DNA of 22,747 nt from a virus. The stretch lies in the IMG/VR virus record IMGVR_UViG_3300049846_001020, positions 1 through 22,747 of that record, one strand, 5' to 3'. The notes under the pieces were generated by a model that had not been told where the DNA came from, searched no databases, and saw only the letters and a list, made by a program, of their open reading frames with translations. The position numbers and the translations under genes are program-made. Below, in pieces: positions 6,314-12,142 of this stretch (the stretch's first letter is position 1; every line of letters begins with the position of its first letter).

Positions 6314-6342
6314 TTGACGCCTAGCGTTGGCTAGCCTATTGT
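6314..6342 (+). promoter_or_regulatory. Strong sigma-70-like promoter with double CTAG operator
   Basis: -35 TTGACG (6314-6319), exactly 17 nt of spacer CCTAGCGTTGGCTAGCC (6320-6336), and -10 TATTGT (6337-6342). Start would be near 6349, 30 bases before ATG 6379, and would drive the small early gene cluster. A further CGCTAGCC at 6301 forms an inverted pair (CTAGCCAA/TTGGCTAG) with the spacer. This is the best promoter in the window. Confidence 0.65.
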
Positions 6343-6378
6343 CTGCATCAAGGGGGCGACCCCACCGCACAACCACCC

Positions 6379-6633
6379 ATGAACCCTCTCTGCACGGTTC
6401 TTCCAGATCTCCCTTCCTCCACGGACTGGGCTGAGCGCTATCTCTTCAGCAGCGCCATCCTGTCGGACTACTGCCAAGAGGAAGAACTTGACGACATGCA
6501 CGCCACCTTCATGGCGGCCGGCATTCCCTACACCGTCCAGTTTCGCCCCGGCGCTCCAGAGCCTGAGCCCTACGACTGGGCCGATGAGTGCCTCAGCGCA
6601 GCAGATCGCAACTCCTTCGCTTGCTTCCAATGA
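6379..6633 (+). CDS. Small acidic hypothetical protein, first gene of the early cluster
   Basis: 84 aa, acidic (CQEEELDDMHATF, then PEPEPYDWADE). ATG 6379 is 30 bases downstream of the predicted start of the CTAG-operator promoter. A short GGGG-CGA-CCCC hairpin lies in the leader. The protein shows no motif I recognise. Small acidic proteins as the first early gene of phages are often host-takeover or inhibitor proteins, but nothing in the sequence proves that. The next gene overlaps by 4 bases. Confidence 0.6.
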   Translation: MNPLCTVLPDLPSSTDWAERYLFSSAILSDYCQEEELDDMHATFMAAGIPYTVQFRPGAPEPEPYDWADECLSAADRNSFACFQ

Positions 6634-6806
6634 CTAGCGCTAACGAGCAGCAGCTCGCCTTTCTGCTGGAGCAGGCCGTCACCAACGACATCCACGAAGA
6701 AGACGCCGCCGACTTCCTCAACGACCACGGCATCCCCTGCTTCTCCCACAACCGTCAAACCCTCATCACCCTCGCCTACCGCAACGGCTGGAGACCCACC
6801 TCATGA
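6630..6806 (+). CDS. Small hypothetical protein
   Basis: 58 aa starting MTSANEQQLAFLLEQAV, with ATG overlapping the previous stop (ATGA). The first codons contain the CTAGCGCTAAC repeat word (6634-6644). The body is an acidic helix pair (DIHEEDAADFLNDHGI) followed by a basic end (AYRNGWRPTS). ATGA overlaps on both sides indicate translational coupling. No family recognised. Confidence 0.55.
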   Translation: MTSANEQQLAFLLEQAVTNDIHEEDAADFLNDHGIPCFSHNRQTLITLAYRNGWRPTS

Positions 6807-7006
6807 CCTCTCCCTCTCTGCCTCCCTTCATCACCCGCAGCAACCGCCGCACCTATTCCCGCACCGCACCCCTCAGCTCAGTGCCTGCCCGTCCGCACCG
6901 CAAACCTTCCAAACCGCAATCTTTCTTTGAGCGTCATGGCGATCTCATCACCTTCCTCTGGACCTGCATCCTCATCGCTGCTCTCGTCTACACCGCCTTC
7001 TCTTGA
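6803..7006 (+). CDS. Small single-pass membrane protein
   Basis: 67 aa. A basic, Ser/Pro/Arg-rich N-terminus (about 45 residues) precedes one hydrophobic segment, LITFLWTCILIAALVYTAF, at the very C-terminus, suggesting a tail-anchored inner-membrane protein with the basic part in the cytoplasm. It is coupled to the upstream gene by an ATGA overlap. Size and topology would also fit a small holin-like or superinfection protein, but the position among early genes argues against a lysis role. Function unknown. Confidence 0.55.
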   Translation: MTSPSLPPFITRSNRRTYSRTAPLSSVPARPHRKPSKPQSFFERHGDLITFLWTCILIAALVYTAFS

Positions 7007-7292
7007 CGGCAAGCTAGACCGCTTGGTTTTTCTCAAGAACCTTCTCAAAGAAACGCAAGCGGAGATAGATGCTATCTGCGATGAACTTGATCAGCTGGTG
7101 GAAGCGGGTGAAGCAGAGGAGCAACTCACCTGGAACGACTGCAAGATCACGCGCCGCTCTCGCAAGTCCGTCACCTACCCGCAGCACATCCTTGAGCAAC
7201 GCGAGCAGCTCAAGGCATCTGAACGACTATCACTCGCCTTGGGCGAGGCCTCGGTAACCATCAAACACTTCTGGGAAGTCCGCACCGCGTAG
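6936..7292 (+). CDS. Hypothetical coiled-coil protein
   Basis: 118 aa from ATG 6936, which overlaps the membrane-protein gene by 71 bases. The first ~22 residues (Ser/Pro-rich) are a shadow of that gene, and the true start may be a TTG near 7023 (DRLVFLKN). The credible part is a coiled coil (LVFLKNLLKETQAEIDAICD), then a KITRRSRKSVTYP strand and another long helix EQREQLKASERLSLALGEAS. The layout resembles phage proteins of the Gp157 type only loosely. No catalytic motif is visible. Confidence 0.55.
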   Translation: MAISSPSSGPASSSLLSSTPPSLDGKLDRLVFLKNLLKETQAEIDAICDELDQLVEAGEAEEQLTWNDCKITRRSRKSVTYPQHILEQREQLKASERLSLALGEASVTIKHFWEVRTA

Positions 7293-7311
7293 TCATTACC
7301 ACTAATCACCC

Positions 7312-7692
7312 ATGACACAACAACATCCCATCACCCCACCGCCATCGGAGCTTGTCCTGCAGTGGATTGGTGAGCACTTTGATTGCACTGCTGGCGGCGA
7401 ACTCAGCGATTTAGAGCATTTTCTTACCATCCGCGCCGCCCAATGGGGCGCAGACCAAGAGCTTGAGGCGTGCTGTGAGTGGCTACAGGATCCTGATCTG
7501 AATGTGGACACTTACAAACTCCGCGCTGCCCGCCGCCCCAAGCCACCGAGCTTGAAGGAGCAGGCGTTGGCTCTGATCGACGAATGCACTGATCCTGAAG
7601 GTGACTATCTGGACGACAACGCCCTGGCTACCATCCGCCGCGCCCTTGAACAACTTCCCGACAGCATTGTCGTATTTCCTTCTCACTGTTAA
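7312..7692 (+). CDS. Hypothetical phage protein of the 'ITPPPELV' type
   Basis: 126 aa. The opening HPITPPPSELVLQWIGEHF resembles a motif I associate with small proteins of Synechococcus-type prophages. It is followed by an acidic helical stretch (GADQELEACCEWLQD) and a C-terminal segment LKEQALALIDECTDPEGD with a helical end (NALATIRRALEQLP) that recurs in the same kind of proteins. ATG 7312 follows a 19-nt gap. Function unknown; the motif association is from memory and unverified. Confidence 0.6.
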   Translation: MTQQHPITPPPSELVLQWIGEHFDCTAGGELSDLEHFLTIRAAQWGADQELEACCEWLQDPDLNVDTYKLRAARRPKPPSLKEQALALIDECTDPEGDYLDDNALATIRRALEQLPDSIVVFPSHC

Positions 7693-7704
7693 AAGCATTA
7701 AAAA

Positions 7705-7728
7705 GCGGCAGGATGTCACACCCGCCGC
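7705..7728 (+). terminator. Possible hairpin after the 7312 gene
   Basis: GCGGCAGG (7705-7712) and CCCGCCGC (7721-7728) form an 8-bp stem with one mismatch around an 8-base loop. Only CTCTTG follows, so it lacks a proper U-tract. The rest of the 176-base gap (7693-7868) holds a TAATAC -10-like word at 7834 without a convincing -35. Confidence 0.3.
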
Positions 7729-7868
7729 TCTTGCAACTGGATCTCACTCCAGCCGCGTTGCTGGTTTCTGTCAGCTCCAGCACTGTAGCACATGGCAGGT
7801 ATCACCATGTATTACCTGAAAACAGGAATCGGCTAATACTTGCCCGTTTACGAACAGCTTCCCCTTCT

Positions 7869-8099
7869 ATGCCTGAACTTTCACCCGCCGCACAGGCCGT
7901 TGATGCCGAGCTGGCAATCTGCATTCAACTACAGGGCGAGATCATTAGGGCTCGACCACTGGCCGCTGCCGCCCTGCGAGCTGCTGCGGATCAGGTGGTG
8001 CCAGCGCCACGTCTTCCGTATGATTCTTGCTGTGATGTAAACGCAGCAGCAATACGAGCCGAACTTCTGGCTATTGCTATTGAACTTGAAACCCAGTAG
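7869..8099 (+). CDS. Small hypothetical protein
   Basis: 76 aa from ATG 7869 (MPELSPAAQAVDAELAI). An open frame reaches back to 7713, but that extension is atypical and crosses a hairpin, so the internal ATG is chosen. The protein is Ala-rich and helical, with a CCDVNAAAIRAELLAIA segment near the end. No Shine-Dalgarno site and no recognised family. A 12-base gap separates it from the next gene. Confidence 0.5.
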   Translation: MPELSPAAQAVDAELAICIQLQGEIIRARPLAAAALRAAADQVVPAPRLPYDSCCDVNAAAIRAELLAIAIELETQ

Positions 8100-8111
8100 T
8101 CAGACCCACTT

Positions 8112-8306
8112 ATGACCCTGAAATCTCTAGAAGATCACAACCGGCACGCGTGGACTTTCACCACCGGACCCGTCAAGAACGGCATTGCCTGCCCGGATTG
8201 TGGGTCTGAGCTGATGGATTCCAACCCATCAGTTTGTCTTGCAAGTTGGCCGCCGCAGTGGGCTATCCATTGCCCTGAGTGCGGGTATAACGGCGCCAGG
8301 CGTTGA
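8112..8306 (+). CDS. Small zinc-ribbon protein
   Basis: 64 aa with two CxxC knuckles, CPDCGSEL (about residue 27) and CPECGYNG (about residue 54), spaced as a Cys4 zinc ribbon. The N-terminus (LKSLEDHNRHAW) is polar. Phages encode many such proteins; the E. coli phage Lar-like/restriction-alleviation group is one possibility, but the match is only at the level of the zinc knuckles. Function unknown. Confidence 0.6.
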   Translation: MTLKSLEDHNRHAWTFTTGPVKNGIACPDCGSELMDSNPSVCLASWPPQWAIHCPECGYNGARR

Positions 8307-8333
8307 AGTCACCTTCACTAATCACGCCAACCC

Positions 8334-8507
8334 ATGCCCACCAAGCTCAAAGCCTCCACTCTCCCCGTCAACCTCACCGCCTATCAGCGCGCTATCGAAG
8401 CCGCTGCTCGCACCGTCTCCGGTATCCCGCGCTGTCAACTTGAAGCCATCGTCGCTGCCGCCATCACCGCCATTGGCAAACCAACGGATGACAACCAAGC
8501 GGCCTGA
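8334..8507 (+). CDS. Very small hypothetical protein
   Basis: 57 aa read directly from ATG 8334 to TGA 8505: MPTKLKASTLPVNLTAYQ, then a helical IEAAARTVSGIPRCQLEAIV and AAAITAIGKPTDDNQ. Two amphipathic helices could form a hairpin. It overlaps the next small gene by 20 bases. Support is the open frame, coding-like composition and tight packing in line with its neighbours; no family recognised. Confidence 0.45.
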   Translation: MPTKLKASTLPVNLTAYQRAIEAAARTVSGIPRCQLEAIVAAAITAIGKPTDDNQAA

Positions 8508-8664
8508 AAACCAACCCTGTCGCCTGGTCTCCCTCTGCGGTCAGTTCCTCACCGTCAATGGCACCTTCTCCGCAGACCCTGCCCGCGCCCTCACAGCAGA
8601 GCGCTGGTACATCGAGCGCGAACAAAGGCGTATCAACACCGCCACCATCATCCTCCGCGCCTAG
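8488..8664 (+). CDS. Very small hypothetical protein
   Basis: 58 aa from ATG 8488. A basic N-terminus (MTTKRPENQPCRLVSL), a central FLTVNGTFSADPARALTAE and a charged helix RWYIEREQRRINTATI. It overlaps the previous gene by 20 bases, and the open frame of the RusA-like gene begins within it, so at least one of these starts may be wrong. No family recognised. Confidence 0.45.
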   Translation: MTTKRPENQPCRLVSLCGQFLTVNGTFSADPARALTAERWYIEREQRRINTATIILRA

Positions 8665-9091
8665 CGCCATCACCTTCGATGTGATCGGCATGGAGGCCGC
8701 CACACAAGGCTCCAAGCGCGCCATGCCCAATGGCGTCATGCTCGAAACCAACAAGCGCCTGCGCCCCTGGCGATCACACATCACCGACGCTGCCCTCGCC
8801 ACCAACTACCCCCTCACCACCGCACCCGTCTCCATCTCCATCACCTTTCGCTTCCTGCGCCCCAAAGGCCACTACAACAAATCCGGCCTATCTCCTAAAG
8901 CTCCGCTCCACCTAACCTCTAAGCAGAAAGGCGACATCGACAAGCTCTCCCGTGCCGTGCTTGATGCCCTCACTGGCACTCTTCTTCACGACGATTCTCA
9001 AGTGGTTCAACTATCCGCCCACAAGCGCTACACCACCACAGAAGAACGACCCGGTGCCCTCATCACCATCATTCCCCTCGCGGCAACCTAA
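8558..9091 (+). CDS. rusA: RusA-like Holliday junction resolvase
   Basis: Likely cleaves four-way junctions made during phage recombination. From ITFDVIG (nucleotide ~8669) the order fits RusA: a first strand, a basic QGSKRAMPNG stretch, SISITFRFLRPKGHY, then GDIDKLSRAVLDALTG and LLHDDSQVVQLSAHKRY, which match the KPDxDNL...DAL...DDxQV...K signature with the catalytic Asp residues kept. The first Asp region reads KGDIDKL rather than KPDIDNL. ATG 8558 (177 aa) overlaps the previous gene by 107 bases. A start closer to 8660 would fit the usual ~130-140 aa length, but no standard codon is seen before GTG 8681, which would trim the first strand. Confidence 0.78.
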   Translation: MAPSPQTLPAPSQQSAGTSSANKGVSTPPPSSSAPSAITFDVIGMEAATQGSKRAMPNGVMLETNKRLRPWRSHITDAALATNYPLTTAPVSISITFRFLRPKGHYNKSGLSPKAPLHLTSKQKGDIDKLSRAVLDALTGTLLHDDSQVVQLSAHKRYTTTEERPGALITIIPLAAT

Positions 9092-9110
9092 ACCACTCAG
9101 CCTTGGCACC

Positions 9111-9425
9111 ATGGAGCCTTGGTCCGTCGTCGCTGAATACCCCTACACCGGTGAACCCTTTGGTCTCGTCTTCAATGACGACTCCACCTTCACTGAAGCT
9201 GAATACATCGCTCGCCAGCTCCTCGCCACCTTCCGCCTCACCGGCCTCTACATCCCCACCTCCTCGCAAGACAACACCGAAGGCAGCTACCTCTTCACCT
9301 TTACCGTCTCCCCAGAAACCCTCCCCCGTATGGGCACCATCTGGGCGCTCAATGCACAAGATGCTGAGCTTCGCCTCACTGTCTTGTCCTCTGATGGCAC
9401 ACTCTTCATGCCGGCCTCCGGTTAA
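9111..9425 (+). CDS. Hypothetical protein upstream of the terminase
   Basis: 104 aa from ATG 9111 (MEPWSVVAEYPYTGEPF). Strand-rich sequence with YLFTFTVSPETLP and AELRLTVLSSDGTLFMP suggests a small beta fold. It lies between the resolvase and the small terminase, only 9 bases before the latter, so it may be co-transcribed with the packaging genes. No family recognised. Confidence 0.55.
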   Translation: MEPWSVVAEYPYTGEPFGLVFNDDSTFTEAEYIARQLLATFRLTGLYIPTSSQDNTEGSYLFTFTVSPETLPRMGTIWALNAQDAELRLTVLSSDGTLFMPASG

Positions 9426-9434
9426 ACTCAGGCC

Positions 9435-9758
9435 ATGGCAAAAAAGTCAACCAATACCGAAATAGACGACCGCATCAATACGGTCTACGACCTCCTTCTG
9501 CGCGCTTACAGTCGCACCCAAATCATTCGATTCGCTTCGGAATCCTGGGGTGTTGGTGACCGTCAGGCCGAAAACTACATGGCCCGCGCTCGTCAGCTCA
9601 TGCAGCTTGACGCTGAGCTAGAGCGCCCCCAATGGCTCGCAGCCGCTATCGCGCGCCTGCAGGAATACGAACGCCGCGCTTCCGAGTCCAATCAGCTCGG
9701 TGTCGCCCTCAAGGCCTTGGAAGACCAAGCGAAGCTGCTCCGCTTCGAGATGTCCTGA
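9435..9758 (+). CDS. terS: Putative small terminase subunit
   Basis: 107 aa. The N-terminal half (NTVYDLLLRAYSRTQIIRFA, then ESWGVGDRQAENYMARARQL) reads as a helix-turn-helix DNA-recognition domain. The C-terminal half (RLQEYERRASESNQLGVALK) is a helical oligomerisation segment. Size, fold and position directly before the large terminase (overlap TGATG, one base) support TerS, which recognises the pac/cos site and feeds DNA to TerL. Sequence identity among TerS proteins is low, so position weighs heavily. Confidence 0.75.
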   Translation: MAKKSTNTEIDDRINTVYDLLLRAYSRTQIIRFASESWGVGDRQAENYMARARQLMQLDAELERPQWLAAAIARLQEYERRASESNQLGVALKALEDQAKLLRFEMS

Positions 9759-12142
9759 TGGCATCGCTTCTTGCTGGTATCTGCAAGCCCGAGCCCATCA
9801 CGGCCTTTCTCAACGACCGCTCCACCCAGCCCGTAGAGCGCCTCTCCTTCTACGACTGGCTCAAGCAGGTCTCCCCCAACGACAACTGGGACTGGCCGCA
9901 CCTCGCTTACATCCGCACCTACCTCGACGCCATCACCGCTGGTGATCTCAAGCGGCTGATCGTCACCGTGCCGCCCCGTCATGGCAAAAGCCACCAAGGC
10001 ACCATCCGCTACCCGGTGTATCGCCTAGAGCAAGACCCCACGCAGCGCGTGGTGATCGCGGCCTATTCGCAGACGCTGGCTAATACCTTCAGCCGGCAGG
10101 CTCGGCGGATTGCTTCAGAGCGGATGAACATCGCTTCCGACCGCAAGGCCGTTGAGCAATGGGAAACCGCATCAGGCGGCGGCTTGCGGGCTGTTGGTGT
10201 GGGTGGTGGTATTACCGGCCTTGGTGCCAACTGCTTACCTGCAGGAACCATGGTGCAAACAAGACGCGGATCTGTACCCATTGAACAGATCAATGTTGGC
10301 GCCAAGCCCGATAAAATACTGAGCTATAAAAACGGCCGCCTTGAGTACAAAGAAGCCCAAGCTATCCAGGTACGTCAGGGAGCTTGGCTTTACCGAATCA
10401 CCACTGCCTCTGGACGAGTGGTTGAAGCTACGGGAAACCATCGCTTCTACGTGGCCGGAGACTATCGGGAAGCGTCTTCACTTTCCGCCGGTGAGCTTCT
10501 CATGCTCTTGGTGCCAGAAGACCGGAGTCAAGGCGGCCTACGACTTCAGGAAGTGGGAGGCAAAAGGTCACAAGGACATCTATTGCAGCCGGCCTTGCTC
10601 CGAAGCTCACCACGCGATCAAGAACTGTCCAGTCTGTGTCTGCGGGGCTCGCAAGAAGCACAATCGCAAGTTTTGCGATGCTTGCCTGCCCGTGTTGAGG
10701 CAAAGACGCCAGCCAGTGCATCCGCCTGTGATCAAGCGCTGTCCAGAGTGCAACTGCGAGTTCAAAGCATTCTGGAGGGGCGTAGGAAACGGTTTCGCAA
10801 CCTATTGCAGCATGGACTGCAAGAACAGGGGGCACTCAAGGCTGATGAGTGGCAAGCAAAACCCCAAATGGAAGCATGGGGCAACGCCATTGCGTGCGCA
10901 GCCTCATTCGGCCAAGGCGTTCAGGATCATGCGCGAGTTGGTCAAAAAAAGAGACGGGTTTGCCTGCGTGAACTGCAAGGCCACCGACTATCTGCATGTT
11001 CATCACATCGACAACTGGCCCATGAACAACCGCGCAACCAACTTGGTAACGCTCTGCCGAACGTGTCACTTCAGGTTGCACAGGGCTTTGGATTCCAAGC
11101 GATCTACGAACCCATTGCCATGGTTGAGCGACTACGCAGACAGGCCACTGTTTACGACATCCAAGTCAAAGACAACCACAACTTCTTTGCCAACGGATTG
11201 CTCTGTCACAACTGCATCATCATCGACGACCCGGTGAAATCCCGCGAGGAGGCTGAATCCGAGGCCTACCGCGAGCGCGTCTGGAACTGGTATCGAGACG
11301 ACCTCTACACCCGCCTCGAACCCGGTGGTGCCGTCGTGCTCACCATGACGCGCTGGCATGAAGACGACCTGGCCGGCCGCATCCTGAACTCCGACGACGC
11401 CGACAGCTGGACCGTCGTCAACCTGCCCGCCATCGCAGAAGACAACGATCCCCTCGGCCGCACACCTGGTGCTGCGCTCTGCCCTGAGCGCTACGACCTC
11501 ACCGCCCTGCAAGATCGCCGCCGCGTCTTGGGTGAATACGGCTTCAATGCCCTGTTTCAGCAGCGGCCCTCCCCACCCGCCGGTGGTCTGTTCAAGCGCT
11601 CTTGGTGGCAGACCTACCGCGAACTGCCCCAACTCGACCGGATCATCACCAGCTGGGATCTCACCTTCAAAGACGGCCCCAACACCGACTACGTGGTGGG
11701 CCTAGTCATCGGTCAGAAAGGCGCCAGCTTCTACCTGCTCGACTGCATCCGCGACCGCCTCGACATCACCGAGACGATCCCCGCCATCGTCAACACCTTC
11801 AACCGCTACAAGCCTGTCGCCACGGTGGTGGAAGACAAGGCGAACGGCCCGGCTGTGATCGCCATGCTCCGCACCAAGGTGCCCGGCCTGATCGCGGTCA
11901 ACCCGCAAGGCGGGAAGTTCTCGCGCGCCTCAGCGATCTCCCCCATGATCGAGGCCGGCAACGTCTACCTGCCGGAGCGCAGCAGCTGGGCCTCGGCTCT
12001 CATTGAAGAGGCCGCTGCCTTCCCCAATGCCGCCCACGACGACCAAGTGGACGCGCTCAGCCAAGGCCTCTCCTGGCTCCGTTCACGCCCAGCGATCAGC
12101 ACCGCTGCCGCTGTCTCCTACGGGCAGGCCGCCGCATGGTGA
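9758..12142 (+). CDS. terL: Large terminase subunit interrupted by an intein
   Basis: 794-aa precursor that would mature to 467 aa after removal of a 327-aa intein. TerL packages DNA into proheads using an ATPase and cuts it with an RNase H-like nuclease. Visible parts: Walker A VPPRHGKS (residues 72-78); intein at 159-485; Walker B CIIIDD (486-491); VLTMTRWHEDD; nuclease motifs SWDLTFKDG, TVVEDKANGP and AAHDDQVDAL. The start at 9758, coupled to TerS, is preferred; the frame stays open back to 9632 but that region belongs to TerS. Flanking exteins GITGLGAN and CIIIDDPVKSREEAE join into a normal terminase sequence. Inside the intein an HNH gene is read in the +1 frame. Confidence 0.93.
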   Translation: MASLLAGICKPEPITAFLNDRSTQPVERLSFYDWLKQVSPNDNWDWPHLAYIRTYLDAITAGDLKRLIVTVPPRHGKSHQGTIRYPVYRLEQDPTQRVVIAAYSQTLANTFSRQARRIASERMNIASDRKAVEQWETASGGGLRAVGVGGGITGLGANCLPAGTMVQTRRGSVPIEQINVGAKPDKILSYKNGRLEYKEAQAIQVRQGAWLYRITTASGRVVEATGNHRFYVAGDYREASSLSAGELLMLLVPEDRSQGGLRLQEVGGKRSQGHLLQPALLRSSPRDQELSSLCLRGSQEAQSQVLRCLPARVEAKTPASASACDQALSRVQLRVQSILEGRRKRFRNLLQHGLQEQGALKADEWQAKPQMEAWGNAIACAASFGQGVQDHARVGQKKRRVCLRELQGHRLSACSSHRQLAHEQPRNQLGNALPNVSLQVAQGFGFQAIYEPIAMVERLRRQATVYDIQVKDNHNFFANGLLCHNCIIIDDPVKSREEAESEAYRERVWNWYRDDLYTRLEPGGAVVLTMTRWHEDDLAGRILNSDDADSWTVVNLPAIAEDNDPLGRTPGAALCPERYDLTALQDRRRVLGEYGFNALFQQRPSPPAGGLFKRSWWQTYRELPQLDRIITSWDLTFKDGPNTDYVVGLVIGQKGASFYLLDCIRDRLDITETIPAIVNTFNRYKPVATVVEDKANGPAVIAMLRTKVPGLIAVNPQGGKFSRASAISPMIEAGNVYLPERSSWASALIEEAAAFPNAAHDDQVDALSQGLSWLRSRPAISTAAAVSYGQAAAW
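10232..11212 (+). other. Intein in TerL (327 aa), class 1, apparently splicing-competent
   Basis: Cys1 begins block A (CLPAGTMVQTRRGSVPIEQI). Block B contains TGNH (Thr67, His70 of the intein). Block F is VYDIQVKDNHNFF and block G is NGLLCHN, with penultimate His and terminal Asn, followed by Cys as the +1 extein residue. All residues used in standard class 1 splicing are present. About 200 residues between blocks B and F (nucleotides ~10500-11095) have no intein or endonuclease motif in this frame: the sequence is Arg/Gln/Ser/Leu-rich, the look of an off-frame read, and it is open throughout. The endonuclease is in the other frame. Confidence 0.92.
10491..11237 (+). CDS. HNH homing endonuclease nested out of frame within the intein
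   Basis: 248 aa in the +1 frame relative to terL. Order: Cys4 zinc knuckles CSWC and CSRPC (residues ~4-35), CPVCVC and FCDAC, then CPECNC and CSMDC, a NPKWKHG linker of the NUMOD/HNH type, and the nuclease KRDGFACVNCK, LHVHHIDNW, NNRATNLVTLC, RTCHFRLH. The catalytic His pair, Asn and structural Cys residues are all kept. I chose GTG 10491 because credible protein begins there (SFSCSWCQ); the frame is open back to TTG 10341, but that part shadows intein blocks A-B. The last ~45 residues (Ser/Thr-rich) shadow blocks F-G, and the stop lies 25 bases beyond the intein. No good ribosome site is seen, so how it is translated is open. Confidence 0.82.
   Translation: MSFSCSWCQKTGVKAAYDFRKWEAKGHKDIYCSRPCSEAHHAIKNCPVCVCGARKKHNRKFCDACLPVLRQRRQPVHPPVIKRCPECNCEFKAFWRGVGNGFATYCSMDCKNRGHSRLMSGKQNPKWKHGATPLRAQPHSAKAFRIMRELVKKRDGFACVNCKATDYLHVHHIDNWPMNNRATNLVTLCRTCHFRLHRALDSKRSTNPLPWLSDYADRPLFTTSKSKTTTTSLPTDCSVTTASSSTTR

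Noticed and set aside
9632-9757. Upstream start for the large terminase in the same open frame
   Set aside because: The region is coded in another frame by the small terminase, and ATG 9758 overlaps its stop in the usual coupled manner.
10341-10490. TTG 10341 as the start of the nested HNH gene
   Set aside because: The protein it would add has no HNH-type features and overlies intein blocks needed for splicing; GTG 10491 directly precedes the first zinc knuckle. It is not excluded outright.
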